DNA of 64,000 nt from Nocardioides furvisabuli (GCF_021083185.1 NZ_JAIGQB010000003.1:62001-126000), one strand, 5' to 3'. Numbered from the stretch's first letter, positions 32,772 through 41,488 are shown. Notes: generated from the sequence alone by a model not told the origin. Made by a program: numbers and translations.

Positions 32772-34013
32772 ATGAGGACCATCAGTCTGACCGCCGCCAC
32801 GCTCCTGGGCGCGGCCCTGCTCGCACCGATCAGCACGGCCACCGCAGCGGGTGGGACATGTCAGGGACAGGCGGCGACCATCGTCGGGACGCCCGGCGCC
32901 CAGATCGTGGGCACGGAGGGCGCGGACGTCATCGTCACGAACGACGCGACACATGTCGACGCGCTCGGCGGCGATGACGCGGTGTGCGTGACCGGCGAGG
33001 ACCCCCGGTTCACCAACAGCGGCGTCGGCGCCGTCCTCGGCGCGGGGGCCGACACGTTCATCGACTCCAGCCGCGGCGGATCCACGATCCACGCGGGCAC
33101 CGTCGACGGCACCGACACCGAGGCGGACGTCATCCGCTCCAGCGGCTTCGGCACCGTCTTCTCCGGCATGGCGGGCCAGCCGAATGCCGACACCATCGAC
33201 CTCGCCTTCGGCGAGGTCGTCTGGAGCGGCATCCAGACCGCTCCGGGCACCCTGTCCGTGGGCACGGGCGGCATCCTGGGCGTCGAGTCCGCCACCGGCG
33301 ACGTCACCATGAAGGCCAGCGGCACCGTGACCGGGAACGACACCGCCCTCACCTGGACCGGCCAGTTCGACCGGCTGGTCTTCACCACGACGGCCGAGCG
33401 CGGCATGTTCACGTTCCGCGGCACCAGCGGCGCCGAGCACGTCAAGGTCAACGCACCGACGACGTACGACCGCAACATCGCGCTTCGCAGCGGCAAGGAC
33501 TCCTACGAGTCCAACAGCCTGGGCGGGAAGGCGACGCGGATCAAGGGCGACGGTGGTCGCAACCAGCTGCTGCTCGAGCTCACCAGCCACGGTCGCGTGC
33601 GCGCCGACCTGAGCCGTTCGCGGGTGACGGCCACCAAGGCCGGCAAGGAGAGCTCGATCCGCGTACGCGGTTTCGACGACCTCGTCGTGAGCGCCAAGCG
33701 CGCCGACGTCATCGGCACCAACCGCGCGAACAGGATCGGTGTCATCGCGTGCCGGACGACCATCAGTGGCAGGAAGGGCCGAGACGATCTTTACGCCGAC
33801 GTGCGCTACCGCGGCCTCGGCACGTGGACCACGCCAAGGTGCGGCACGCAGAGGGCCACGATCCACGGCGGCCCCGGCAACGACACCCTCACCGGCAGCC
33901 TCGGCGATGACCGCCTCATCGGCGGCCCGGGCAGGGACATCGTGCAGGGGCGCACGGGCGGGTTCGACGTGTGCCAGGGCGAGAAGCTCCGGGAGTGCGA
34001 GAAGCGCATCTGA
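32772..34013 (+). CDS. Secreted RTX-like (haemolysin-type calcium-binding repeat) protein
   Basis: A 413-residue secreted protein. A Sec signal peptide (MRTISLTAATLLGAALLAPI, cleavage near Ala26) precedes a beta-rich body with degenerate glycine-rich nonapeptide repeats, both near the N-terminus (IVGTPGAQIVGTEGADVIV, VDALGGDDAVCV) and at the C-terminus (IHGGPGNDTLTGSLGDDRL, IGGPGRDIVQGRTGG). Such repeats bind Ca2+ in a beta-roll. The Cys residues near both ends could form disulfides. AAGGGGAA lies just before the ATG. Function is unknown; no transporter or enzyme domain is visible. Confidence 0.82.
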   Translation: MRTISLTAATLLGAALLAPISTATAAGGTCQGQAATIVGTPGAQIVGTEGADVIVTNDATHVDALGGDDAVCVTGEDPRFTNSGVGAVLGAGADTFIDSSRGGSTIHAGTVDGTDTEADVIRSSGFGTVFSGMAGQPNADTIDLAFGEVVWSGIQTAPGTLSVGTGGILGVESATGDVTMKASGTVTGNDTALTWTGQFDRLVFTTTAERGMFTFRGTSGAEHVKVNAPTTYDRNIALRSGKDSYESNSLGGKATRIKGDGGRNQLLLELTSHGRVRADLSRSRVTATKAGKESSIRVRGFDDLVVSAKRADVIGTNRANRIGVIACRTTISGRKGRDDLYADVRYRGLGTWTTPRCGTQRATIHGGPGNDTLTGSLGDDRLIGGPGRDIVQGRTGGFDVCQGEKLRECEKRI

Positions 34014-34069
34014 GGTGGGGCGAACAGCGCTCCCGACCAGACGATGGCCTGCGGTGCTCTCGGGGAGGG

Positions 34070-34687
34070 TCAGGCCCCGCCGCCGGAGTAGGCGCCGAAC
34101 GCGTCGATGACTTCCTCCGCTTCGCGGCGAGCGCCGGCCTGCAGGTACTCCATGGCTTGCAGTGCCGCGTCGTGCGCCTCGAGGCTCGAGCCGGCGACGC
34201 AGTCCTCGATCACGCGACAGAAGTAGTCGTGCTGGTGTGCGTCCACGAACGTGTAGTGCACGCACACGTCGGTGTGTCCGCCGACGAGGAACAGGGTGTC
34301 GGCGCGTAGCCCCTTGAGCAGGATCTCGAGCTCGGTGCCGAAGAAGCACGAATAGCGGCGCTTGCGGATGACGTAGTCATCGGCTCGGACACCGAGGTTG
34401 GTGGCCAGCTCGGTCCCGGGATCGCCCTCGAGGAGGTGGACGCCTTCCGCTCCGTCGAGCTCCCGACCGAAATCGACGAGGTCGCGGCGGTGGGCTTCCT
34501 GGAAGAAGATCACCGGAACGCCGCCTTCCCGGGCGGCGCGAACGAGGGCGGGCACGCGTTCCATGGCCTCTGCGTAGCCCGGCATGAACGGGATGGCTGA
34601 CTCGCCGGAAGGCGGCTCCCCGCCCTGGATGTCGATGACGATCAGGACGGGCCGGCCCTCGATCAGGTCGCGCGGGGTGGTGCTCAT
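34070..34687 (-). CDS. Isochorismatase-family cysteine hydrolase
   Basis: A 205-residue cysteine hydrolase with the family triad in place: Asp19 in LIVIDIQGG, Lys109 in VIRKRRYSCF and Cys142 in GGHTDVCVHYTFVDAHQHDY. The sequence suits amidohydrolases acting on small amides such as nicotinamide, ureidoacrylate or carbamoyl compounds rather than true isochorismatases. The ATG at 34687 overlaps the stop of a 56-codon small frame upstream, so the two may be coupled. No neighbouring gene indicates its substrate. Confidence 0.87.
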   Translation of the reverse strand: MSTTPRDLIEGRPVLIVIDIQGGEPPSGESAIPFMPGYAEAMERVPALVRAAREGGVPVIFFQEAHRRDLVDFGRELDGAEGVHLLEGDPGTELATNLGVRADDYVIRKRRYSCFFGTELEILLKGLRADTLFLVGGHTDVCVHYTFVDAHQHDYFCRVIEDCVAGSSLEAHDAALQAMEYLQAGARREAEEVIDAFGAYSGGGA

Positions 34688-34854
34688 GGTTGGACGTCCT
34701 CTCCCATGGTGGGTGGGCAGGAGTAATGGCCGCGTGGCTCGGTTCGCGTGAGCACTCGCATGCGGGTGGTCGATGCGCGCGGCGCTGGGACGTGGCGAAC
34801 GGCGCGTCGGGCACGCCCTGCGCCGAGTGCCTCGATCGAGGTCTGGGAAGTCAT
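34684..34854 (-). CDS. Possible 56-residue leader peptide / small protein upstream of the hydrolase
   Basis: A short frame starting at an ATG (34854) with AAGGAGG 10 bases upstream (34865-34871) and ending in TGA that overlaps the hydrolase ATG (ATGA). It begins MTSQTSIEALGAGRARR and ends YSCPPTMGEDVQP, and is Arg-rich in the middle. GC3 is only about 71 percent, lower than neighbouring genes, which argues against strong coding selection. The strong ribosome binding site and exact overlap argue for translation, as a leader controlling the hydrolase or as a small protein. Confidence 0.4.
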   Translation of the reverse strand: MTSQTSIEALGAGRARRAVRHVPAPRASTTRMRVLTRTEPRGHYSCPPTMGEDVQP

Positions 34855-35090
34855 GAGCGGGACGCCTCCTTGTTCGGGGCGTCGTCGTGCAGACCGGGTA
34901 CGGCGCGTCTCGTCCGGGACTGGTCAGGAGATCAGTCGGCAGAAAAGTAGCACGCGCCGCGGGTCGTGTGCCGCGGCCCCGCCGCGGCAGCTCCACCTCC
35001 GCCGCTCGACCAGCGCGGCGGGAGCGTTCTTCGTTCTGCAGACGCGCCTGTGGCCCGCCGATGCTGGAGCGGCGGGGGTGTGGGGCGGGG
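34855..35090. other. Non-coding stretch between the small frame and the HNH gene
   Basis: I see no convincing gene here; base composition is somewhat lower in GC than the neighbours near 34930-34960 and 35020-35045. On the minus strand its proximal part supplies the leader and ribosome binding site of the small frame at 34854. It also borders the 3' end of the DUF222/HNH gene. Confidence 0.4.
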
Positions 35091-36506
35091 TCATCTTCGC
35101 GGTGACGGGATGCCGGGTGGACCGGGGTCGGGCGGGTCGAGTGCGATGGTGCCGGTGCGGTCGCGGCGGTAGCGATGACCGTGGGGGCTGGTCCACTCGA
35201 ACACTCCCGGCGCGACCATCCGGTATTGCCAGGCGGAGTGGGTCTTCAGCCGGTGGTGGAACCGGCACAACGCAGCGAGGTTGTCGGTGTGCGTCGGTCC
35301 GGGTTGGGGTCGGCCTGCTGCGTCGGCGTGATGGTCGTACTCGGTGACGTGGTCGACGTCGCATCCCCTGGCGGGGCGATCGCACCACGGGAAAACACAG
35401 GTGCGGTCGCGGAGGATGACGTGCTCACGGATCCGGTCGGGGATCGCGTAGCCCGGCGCGGCCTTCTCGACGTTGAGGTCGATGACCGGCTTGACGGTGA
35501 TCGTGGTGCGGGAGTCGCCGCACCAGCCCTTGAGCTGGTCGATCAGGAGGAGCCGCTGTCCCTCCTCGAGACGCCCGGTCGGTCCGAAGATCGTGGTGTC
35601 GCCGGACAGGGTGGCGTCGACGTGGGCGTGGAGCACGACTTCCCGCGCGACCGGCAGAGCCTGCCCGTCGTCCGAGCGGTTGGTGTGTCCGTGCTGGAAG
35701 AGGTCGAGCGCGGTTTGCGTCCGGGCCAGGTCACCGAGCGCCTTCGCGCGACGTGCATCCAACGACTCCACAGAGCCGAGGGCCTTGAGGGTGGCGGCTC
35801 GGTGGGCGAGGGCCTGGTGGAGGTCGAGGCCGTCGGCGAGGTCGACCTCGGCCTCGAGCCGCACGGTGCCGGCGAAGTGGACGTCCTGGTCGTGGATCGT
35901 GACGTGGCGCGGGTCGACATGGAGATACCCGTCCTCCGGGTCAGCTGCCGGATCCTGACCGGCGAGGTCGAACCTCTTGATGGTCTCGGCGACCAGCCGG
36001 TCGAGCTGCGCGGGACCGATCCGACCTGCGACCGCGGCGACCTGGCTGTCGACGAACGCGGCTGCTTCCCGGGTGAGGGCCGGGGTGGAGTGGATCGTGA
36101 CCTCCGCAACCGCCCGGGCGCGCCAAGCAGGAACCCGTCCGGCGTGCACCTGCGCCCACAACCTAGGGAGGCGGTGGCGGAGCTCGAGGGCGTGACCGAT
36201 GAGCTTCTTCGCCGACACGCTCGTGATGCCCAGGACAGTGCCGAGCTCGGCGACACAGAACTCCGCGACCAGCGGAGTGCCGGGTCCGGCGATCGGCTCC
36301 TCGTGCTCACACCCCGCCACCGTGAACGAGGCTGCAGTGTGGATCGACTCCGGTGGGTGGAGGTCAGCCCAGCGTGCAGCGAGGTCGAGCTGCTCCGCCG
36401 CGGCAGCATCCTCAGCAGACCGGGCCGAACGGATCGAGGCGAGCAGTGCTGCGGGACCAAGGGCGTCTGCCCCGGCCCATGCTCCCGCTTCCAGTCTCTC
36501 GATCAT
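35091..36506 (-). CDS. DUF222 / HNH endonuclease domain protein (13E12 family)
   Basis: A 471-residue protein. DUF222 (about 30-320, LDLAARWADLHPPESIHTAA, ITSVSAKKLIGHALELRHRL) is followed by an HNH nuclease motif near residues 370-430: HVILRDRTCVFPWCDRPARG, CDVDHVTEYDHHADAAGRP, DNLAALCRFHHRLKTHSAW, with zinc-binding Cys and catalytic His present. This family is multi-copy in Nocardioides and related genomes and in M. tuberculosis REP13E12; its role is unproven. TAGACT lies 7 bases before the ATG, so the gene is probably leaderless. A characteristic dispersed-type repeat lies 40 bases upstream. Confidence 0.88.
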   Translation of the reverse strand: MIERLEAGAWAGADALGPAALLASIRSARSAEDAAAAEQLDLAARWADLHPPESIHTAASFTVAGCEHEEPIAGPGTPLVAEFCVAELGTVLGITSVSAKKLIGHALELRHRLPRLWAQVHAGRVPAWRARAVAEVTIHSTPALTREAAAFVDSQVAAVAGRIGPAQLDRLVAETIKRFDLAGQDPAADPEDGYLHVDPRHVTIHDQDVHFAGTVRLEAEVDLADGLDLHQALAHRAATLKALGSVESLDARRAKALGDLARTQTALDLFQHGHTNRSDDGQALPVAREVVLHAHVDATLSGDTTIFGPTGRLEEGQRLLLIDQLKGWCGDSRTTITVKPVIDLNVEKAAPGYAIPDRIREHVILRDRTCVFPWCDRPARGCDVDHVTEYDHHADAAGRPQPGPTHTDNLAALCRFHHRLKTHSAWQYRMVAPGVFEWTSPHGHRYRRDRTGTIALDPPDPGPPGIPSPRR

Positions 36507-36544
36507 GCGTTCGAGTCTAGAGAAGGGGTCCGACAGCGGGGCAG

Positions 36545-36590
36545 GGTCTCGACACGCCTCGCTCGTTCCTCGCTCGGCTACTCGACCACC
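36545..36590. repeat. 46-bp dispersed-type repeat beside the HNH gene
   Basis: The segment runs from GGTCTCGACACGCC to GCTACTCGACCACC and contains two direct CTCGCTCG units separated by TTC, flanked by imperfect inverted ends (GGTCTCGA and CTCGACC). I recall very similar sequences dispersed in actinobacterial genomes, often near 13E12-type genes, but I could not check copy number here. No second copy was noticed in this window. Confidence 0.5.
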
Positions 36591-36599
36591 GAAGAAGGG

Positions 36600-37241
36600 T
36601 CAGTGCGCGACGCCGTACAGCCGGTCGCCGGCGTCGCCGAGGCCCGGGACGATGTAGCCCTTCTCGTTCAGCTTCTCGTCCTGCGCGGCCGTGACGACTG
36701 TGACCGGGACGTCGAGGCCCTCGAGGCCCTTCTCGAGGTTGGCCACGCCCTCGGGGGCGACGAGCAGGCAGATCGCGGTGATGTCGTCGGCACCGCGGTC
36801 GGTGAGGAAGCGGATCGCCGCGGCGAGGGTGCCGCCGGTGGCGAGCATGGGGTCGAGGACGTAGCACTGGCGCCCGGAGAGGTCCTCGGGCAGGCGCTCG
36901 GCGTACGTGGACGCCTCGAGGGTCTCCTCGTTGCGCACCATGCCGAGGAATCCGACCTCGGCCGTCGGCAGCAGCCGCATCATGCCGTCGAGCATGCCGA
37001 GCCCGGCGCGCAGGATCGGGACGACCATCGGCTTGGGCTGGGCGAGGTAGACGCCCGTGGTCGGACCGACCGGTGTGGTGATGTCCATCGGGTCGACGCG
37101 CACCTCGCGGGTCGCCTCGTAGGCCAGGAGCGTCACGAGCTCATCGGTCAGCCGACGGAAGGTCGGCGAGTCGGTGTTCTCGTCGCGGAGGACGGTGAGC
37201 TTGTGGGAGACGAGGGGGTGGTTCACCACGTGCAGGCGCAT
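36600..37241 (-). CDS. upp: Uracil phosphoribosyltransferase
   Basis: A 213-residue UPRTase that converts uracil and PRPP to UMP in pyrimidine salvage. Key motifs are [40 protein letters not shown] (PRPP loop) and the uracil-binding C-terminus [20 protein letters not shown]. The length is typical. TAGGGT lies exactly 7 bases before the ATG, so a leaderless transcript is likely. It is divergent from the TadA-associated gene. Confidence 0.96.
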   Translation of the reverse strand: MRLHVVNHPLVSHKLTVLRDENTDSPTFRRLTDELVTLLAYEATREVRVDPMDITTPVGPTTGVYLAQPKPMVVPILRAGLGMLDGMMRLLPTAEVGFLGMVRNEETLEASTYAERLPEDLSGRQCYVLDPMLATGGTLAAAIRFLTDRGADDITAICLLVAPEGVANLEKGLEGLDVPVTVVTAAQDEKLNEKGYIVPGLGDAGDRLYGVAH

Positions 37242-37352
37242 GGCGCTCACCCTAGTGGGTCCGGGTCCCGGCGGATCGCTCCCGCGAGAGGGTTGGCGGA
37301 CCCTGTGGTTTCTGCGACATTGGATGTCCGATTGACGGTGGGGAGGCCGGTC

Positions 37353-37838
37353 ATGTCCGAGCAGAGCGGCGAGATCGACTTCGCGCTGGCCGCGTTCGTC
37401 GAGGACGGCGCCTGGCAGGTGCAGGACATCGCCCCCCCTGCCTTCGAGACCATCGAGGCGTTGAGCCACGCGCTGCGCCACGTCTCGGGCGAGTCCGGGG
37501 CGGTCGGCATGGTCGCTGTCGACGAGGACTTCTTCGTGCTCGTGCGGGTCGACCACACCACGACCCGGGTGCTGCTCTCCGACGTCACCGCCGCCGACGA
37601 GTGGGAGCTGGCCCAGTCGGCGATGGACTTCCTCGGCCTCCCGCCACCGGAGGACGACGACATCCAGGAGCCGGCCGGCGACCTCGACCTCCTCGCCGAC
37701 CTCGGCCTGCACGCCATCGACATGGGCGCGCTGCTCGACGACGTCGAGGCCTACCCTGACGAGGTGCTCTCCGACATCGCCCGCCGCCTCGGCTTCGGTG
37801 AGCTCTTCGACGACGCCGTGGGCCTCACCTCGGCATGA
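37353..37838 (+). CDS. tRNA adenosine deaminase-associated protein
   Basis: A 161-residue acidic protein of an actinobacterial family found next to tadA. It has [60 protein letters not shown], a very acidic middle ([20 protein letters not shown]) and [20 protein letters not shown] at the C-terminus. Its molecular role is unknown; conserved adjacency suggests it assists TadA. The stop overlaps the tadA start by 4 bases (ATGA). Confidence 0.88.
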   Translation: MSEQSGEIDFALAAFVEDGAWQVQDIAPPAFETIEALSHALRHVSGESGAVGMVAVDEDFFVLVRVDHTTTRVLLSDVTAADEWELAQSAMDFLGLPPPEDDDIQEPAGDLDLLADLGLHAIDMGALLDDVEAYPDEVLSDIARRLGFGELFDDAVGLTSA

Positions 37839-38296
37839 CGCGCGTGGACACCTGGGACGGCGCCATGCGCCTGGCCCTCACCGAGGCGCGCACCGCGCTC
37901 GCCGGCGACGACGTACCCGTCGGTGCGGTCGTCCTCGACGCCGACGGCACCGTCATCGGCACCGGCCGCAACACCCGCGAGGCCGAGGGCGACCCCACCG
38001 GCCATGCCGAGGTCGTGGCGCTGCGTGCCGCCGCGGCCGCGCGCGGCGAGTGGCGGCTCACCGGCTGCACCCTCGTCGTCACGCTCGAGCCCTGCACCAT
38101 GTGCGCCGGCGCGCTCGTGCTCGCGCGGGTCGACCGCCTCGTCTTTGGTGCCTACGACGACCAGCTGGGCGCGGTCGGCTCGCTCTGGGACGTGGTCCGC
38201 GACCGTCGCCTCAACCACCGACCCGAGGTCGTGGCGGGCGTGCTGGCCGCCGAGTCGACGGCCCTGCTCGACACCTTCTTCGCCCGCCATCGCTGA
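37835..38296 (+). CDS. tadA: tRNA-specific adenosine deaminase TadA
   Basis: A 153-residue cytidine-deaminase-fold enzyme that converts A34 to inosine in tRNA-Arg(ACG). The zinc site is complete: His57 and catalytic Glu59 in TGHAEVVAL, Cys87 and Cys90 in EPCTMCAGA. Other conserved parts are [20 protein letters not shown] and [20 protein letters not shown]. It is translationally coupled to the associated protein upstream and followed 15 bases later by a GNAT gene. Confidence 0.95.
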   Translation: MTRVDTWDGAMRLALTEARTALAGDDVPVGAVVLDADGTVIGTGRNTREAEGDPTGHAEVVALRAAAAARGEWRLTGCTLVVTLEPCTMCAGALVLARVDRLVFGAYDDQLGAVGSLWDVVRDRRLNHRPEVVAGVLAAESTALLDTFFARHR

Positions 38297-38311
38297 CCCC
38301 CGGGAGGAGCC

Positions 38312-38794
38312 ATGACCGAGGTCCGACGCGCCACGCCCGACGACGCCCCCGTGCTCGCCCGGCTCCTGTGGGACTTCAACACCGAGTTCGACACCGAGAC
38401 CGACGAGGTGGAGGTGCTTGCCGCGCGGTTTGCGCGGCTGCTGGGTCTCGAGCCGATGGTCGCGGTCCTCGGCGACGACGACGGGGAGGCCGTGGGCTTC
38501 GCCCTGCTGAGCCTGCGACCGGCCATCTGGTTCGACGGACCGGTGTCGCAGCTCGAGGAGCTCTACGTCGTGCCCGACCTGCGTGACCGCGGCATCGGCA
38601 CGCAGGTGCTGGACCTGTCGCGACGGATCGTGCAGGACCTGGGCTCCCCCGAGATGCACATCAACGTCGACGAGGTCGACGCCGACACCCGGCGCTTCTA
38701 CGAGCGGCACGGCTTCCGCAACATCGAGGCGGGCACCGACCACCGGATGCTCTGCTACATCGGGCCGACGTCGGGCGACCCGATCCCGAGCTGA
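38312..38794 (+). CDS. GNAT-family N-acetyltransferase
   Basis: A 160-residue acetyltransferase. It has VRRATPDDAPVLARLLWDFN at the N-terminus, AVGFALLSLRPAIWF in the core, and the acetyl-CoA loop LEELYVVPDLRDRGIGTQVL followed by MHINVDEVDADTRRFYERHG. Substrate is unknown. GGGAGGAG precedes the ATG. Its last 40 bases overlap the 3' end of the opposite-strand DUF2254 gene, so both C-termini are encoded by the same DNA. Confidence 0.9.
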   Translation: MTEVRRATPDDAPVLARLLWDFNTEFDTETDEVEVLAARFARLLGLEPMVAVLGDDDGEAVGFALLSLRPAIWFDGPVSQLEELYVVPDLRDRGIGTQVLDLSRRIVQDLGSPEMHINVDEVDADTRRFYERHGFRNIEAGTDHRMLCYIGPTSGDPIPS

Positions 38795-40044
38795 TCGCGG
38801 CTGGCGCGCAGGCGCTCGAGGTCGAAGGCCGACGTGCCCTCACGCTCGCTGGCAGCCAGCAGCTCGTCGACCTGGACGCGGACCCGCTCGACGGTCTCCG
38901 GTGCGGCGAGCCGCACGACGCGCCCCGCCAGGCGCAGCGAGGCGCGCACGACCTCCGGGTCGCCGGCGGCGTAGAGCCTGAGGTCGTCGAAGACCAGGTC
39001 GACCAGCTCAGCGCCCGAGGGCAGGCGCCAGACCAGGCGGACGACGCCCCGGTCGTCGACCCACCCGTCGCCCGGTGCCGGGTGGCGCATGGCCCGGGCC
39101 ATCCCGGAGGCGAGCTCCTCCACGACGTTGCGCGCGGTGTAGGGGTCGTTGGTCGACGGCGACACCGCGCGCACGGCCATCTCGACCATCTGTTGCACGG
39201 CGAGCTCGATGTCCTGCGTCGGTGTCCTCGTGTCACCCACGCGCACGTGGGCGCACACGATCCGGCTCATCTCCTCCGCGTCCCCGCTGACCCGCGCCAG
39301 CGGCTCACCCGCCATCACGTGGGTGCCGGGTGTGGCGACGAGCTCGGCCACCCCGACACCGGTTGCGGCCCGGACCAGGGCCGACGCGTCGACGAAGGTG
39401 ACGTAGCCCGTGCGCGGCGCGAGGACGTCGGCGGACGCGACGGCCAGCGCGTCGGCGGGGACCCGCTCGAGACCGACGTCCCCGTAGAGGTCGTCGACGG
39501 CGGCCTCGAGCTCGGCCCGGACCCGTCGCACGAGCGTCGGGACCTGGATCACGTCGGAGATGTGGTGCAGGAAGAAGACCAGCGCGGCGACGCTGGCCAG
39601 GGCGAGCAGGAGGGCGCCGTAGACCGCGACGTGCGGCACGAAGGTGATGCCGTCGGACGAGTCCTGCACGCGTCGCAGCACCATCAGGCAGTAGACGAAC
39701 GTGCCGACGAAGAGCCCCAGCACCCGCTGGTTGCTGCGGTCGGACATGAAGTTGCGCACCAGCCGCGGGCCGTAGGTCGACGACGCGGTCGCGATCACCG
39801 ACATCGTGATCGAGAAGGTGGTGGCGGCCACGGCGAGGACCGACCCACCGATCGCGACGAGGATGCCCCGACTGCCCTCGACCCCGATGAGGAAGGACTC
39901 GGGGAGCACATCGACGGTGCGCGCGTCGAGCCACAGGTCCAGGACGATGACGCCCTGGGCGAGCCCGATGGCCGCCACCACCATGACGCCCGGGACGAAC
40001 CACATGGACTCGCGGAGCTGCGCCTGGCGCGCACGGATCTTCAC
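38755..40044 (-). CDS. DUF2254 membrane protein
   Basis: A 429-residue membrane protein of the DUF2254 family. Four hydrophobic segments lie in the first 150 residues (VVAAIGLAQGVIVLDLWLDA, GILVAIGGSVLAVAATTFSI, VLGLFVGTFVYCLMVLRRV, GALLLALASVAALVFFLHHI), followed by a soluble C-terminal domain with DPYTARNVVEELASGMARAM. Function is unknown. I prefer the GTG at 40044 because TATGGT lies exactly 7 bases upstream (leaderless); an ATG four codons earlier at 40056 is the alternative. Confidence 0.82.
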   Translation of the reverse strand: MKIRARQAQLRESMWFVPGVMVVAAIGLAQGVIVLDLWLDARTVDVLPESFLIGVEGSRGILVAIGGSVLAVAATTFSITMSVIATASSTYGPRLVRNFMSDRSNQRVLGLFVGTFVYCLMVLRRVQDSSDGITFVPHVAVYGALLLALASVAALVFFLHHISDVIQVPTLVRRVRAELEAAVDDLYGDVGLERVPADALAVASADVLAPRTGYVTFVDASALVRAATGVGVAELVATPGTHVMAGEPLARVSGDAEEMSRIVCAHVRVGDTRTPTQDIELAVQQMVEMAVRAVSPSTNDPYTARNVVEELASGMARAMRHPAPGDGWVDDRGVVRLVWRLPSGAELVDLVFDDLRLYAAGDPEVVRASLRLAGRVVRLAAPETVERVRVQVDELLAASEREGTSAFDLERLRASRDQLGIGSPDVGPM

Positions 40045-40075
40045 CTCGCCCACCATAGGCGGACGAGGGCGCGGG

Positions 40076-41488
40076 CTACCCGCCCGCCGAGGTGAGCTCC
40101 TCCACGCCCTCGGCCAGGCACTCCTCGAGGCTGCGGAGGTCGGCGACCGCGCTGGCGTCGACGTTGACGCCGATGCAGGCGGTGTCGCCGACGGTCACCA
40201 GGCAGACGGTCAGCGCGGCACCGGGCAGCGGCCCGAGGACGTACATCCCCTGCACCTCGGCCCCGGCCATGAAGCGCTGGCGCGGCGGTCCCGGCAGGGT
40301 CAGCACGAAGGCGTCGGGCGGGACGGCGGTGCGCAGCGCCGAGGCGCCGACGAAGGCGGGCATCCGGTTCACCACGGGCGCCGCGGCGTCGAGCACCTCC
40401 AGCGCACGCTCGGTGTGCAACGAGAGCACCTCACCGCGCACCGCTGCCACCCGGTCGACGGGATCCTCGATGGAGAGCGGACCCGAGATCAGCGCCTGCG
40501 CGAAGCGGTTGCCGAGGTCGTCGGCACGGTCGAGGGAGACGCGTACGCCGACCGGGAGCTCGCGCACGTCGCTGCCCCGCCGTGCGTGGTAGCGGCGCAG
40601 CCCGCCGAGCACCATCGCCACCGCGGCGTCGTCGAGGGTGCCACCGCCCTGCCGGGCGACGGCGCGCAGCGGAGCGAGCGGCGCCTCGAAGGTGAGGAAG
40701 GTCCACCTCTTGCCGGTGCGCGGCGACAGCTGGGGCGAGGGACGGGCGGTCTGTGTCAGCAGCCGGCGCACCGACGCGCCGTAGCGCAGCGCCGAGGCAA
40801 CGACCGCCTGGGGCCGGACGGCCGCGTGGCCGAGGGTCCGCACGCTCGTGCGGGCCAGGTCCGGCAGGGTCGAGACGTCGGCCCGCAGGCCGGCCACGGC
40901 CAGCTCGACCCCGTCGACGCCCACCGGCGCGGCCACCTCGTCGCCGAGCGGCTTGCGCGCGGTGTGGGCACGTCGTCCCGACTGGAGCATCGACAGCAGC
41001 TGCACGGTCCCGAGCGGGTCAGCGAGCGCGTGATGGATCTTGAGGACGTACGCCGCCCCCTCACCGCCCTCGACGGGCACGCCCTCGTAGAGCACGCCCT
41101 CCCACAGCGGGCGGGAGCGGTCGAAGGGGCGCAGCGCGACCTGGGCGGCCTGGGCGAGCATCTCCTCGCGGCTCGAGACCCGCTCGCGACGCAGGTGGTA
41201 GCCCAGGTCGAAGGTCGGGTCGTCGGCCCACGTCGGCGGCGCGGTCGGCACGACCGGGTCCACGACGCGCTGGCGCAGGCGGCGTACGAGCCCGGTGCCC
41301 CACTCGGTCGCGGCAACGAAGCGCTTCCAGTCCGGCGCCCGGTCCAGGTCGATCACCACGGTCGTGGTGGACGACTGCACGGGGTGGCGCTCGGCGCGCC
41401 AGAGCAGGGTCTGCATCGGCGTCAGCTCGGCGCCGGCCGACCAGGCGGCCGCCCCGCCCCAGCGCTCGAGGTCCTCACCGGCGCTCAT
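40076..41488 (-). CDS. WS/DGAT-family acyltransferase (wax ester / triacylglycerol synthase)
   Basis: A 470-residue acyltransferase that esterifies acyl-CoA to diacylglycerol or long-chain alcohols. It has the catalytic HHxxxD at His152-His153-Asp157 (LKIHHALADPLGTVQ), an N-terminal LTPMQTLLWRAERHPVQSST and the C-terminal PPRQRFMAGAEVQGMYVLGP and GVNVDASAVADL, family markers. The ATG at 41488 overlaps the stop of the HAD/acyltransferase gene. It is the last gene of a PlsB-HAD/PlsC-WS/DGAT unit for neutral lipid formation. Confidence 0.92.
   Translation of the reverse strand: MSAGEDLERWGGAAAWSAGAELTPMQTLLWRAERHPVQSSTTTVVIDLDRAPDWKRFVAATEWGTGLVRRLRQRVVDPVVPTAPPTWADDPTFDLGYHLRRERVSSREEMLAQAAQVALRPFDRSRPLWEGVLYEGVPVEGGEGAAYVLKIHHALADPLGTVQLLSMLQSGRRAHTARKPLGDEVAAPVGVDGVELAVAGLRADVSTLPDLARTSVRTLGHAAVRPQAVVASALRYGASVRRLLTQTARPSPQLSPRTGKRWTFLTFEAPLAPLRAVARQGGGTLDDAAVAMVLGGLRRYHARRGSDVRELPVGVRVSLDRADDLGNRFAQALISGPLSIEDPVDRVAAVRGEVLSLHTERALEVLDAAAPVVNRMPAFVGASALRTAVPPDAFVLTLPGPPRQRFMAGAEVQGMYVLGPLPGAALTVCLVTVGDTACIGVNVDASAVADLRSLEECLAEGVEELTSAGG

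Noticed and set aside
34748..35347. A plus-strand frame of 199 codons in the gap before the HNH gene
   Set aside because: Composition is Arg/Gly-rich without motifs, there is no ribosome binding site, and it runs antisense into the HNH gene.
35175..37838. A long plus-strand open frame running from the HNH gene to the tadA region
   Set aside because: Only its last 486 bases (37353-37838) are real, encoding the TadA-associated protein; the rest is antisense to the HNH gene and upp.
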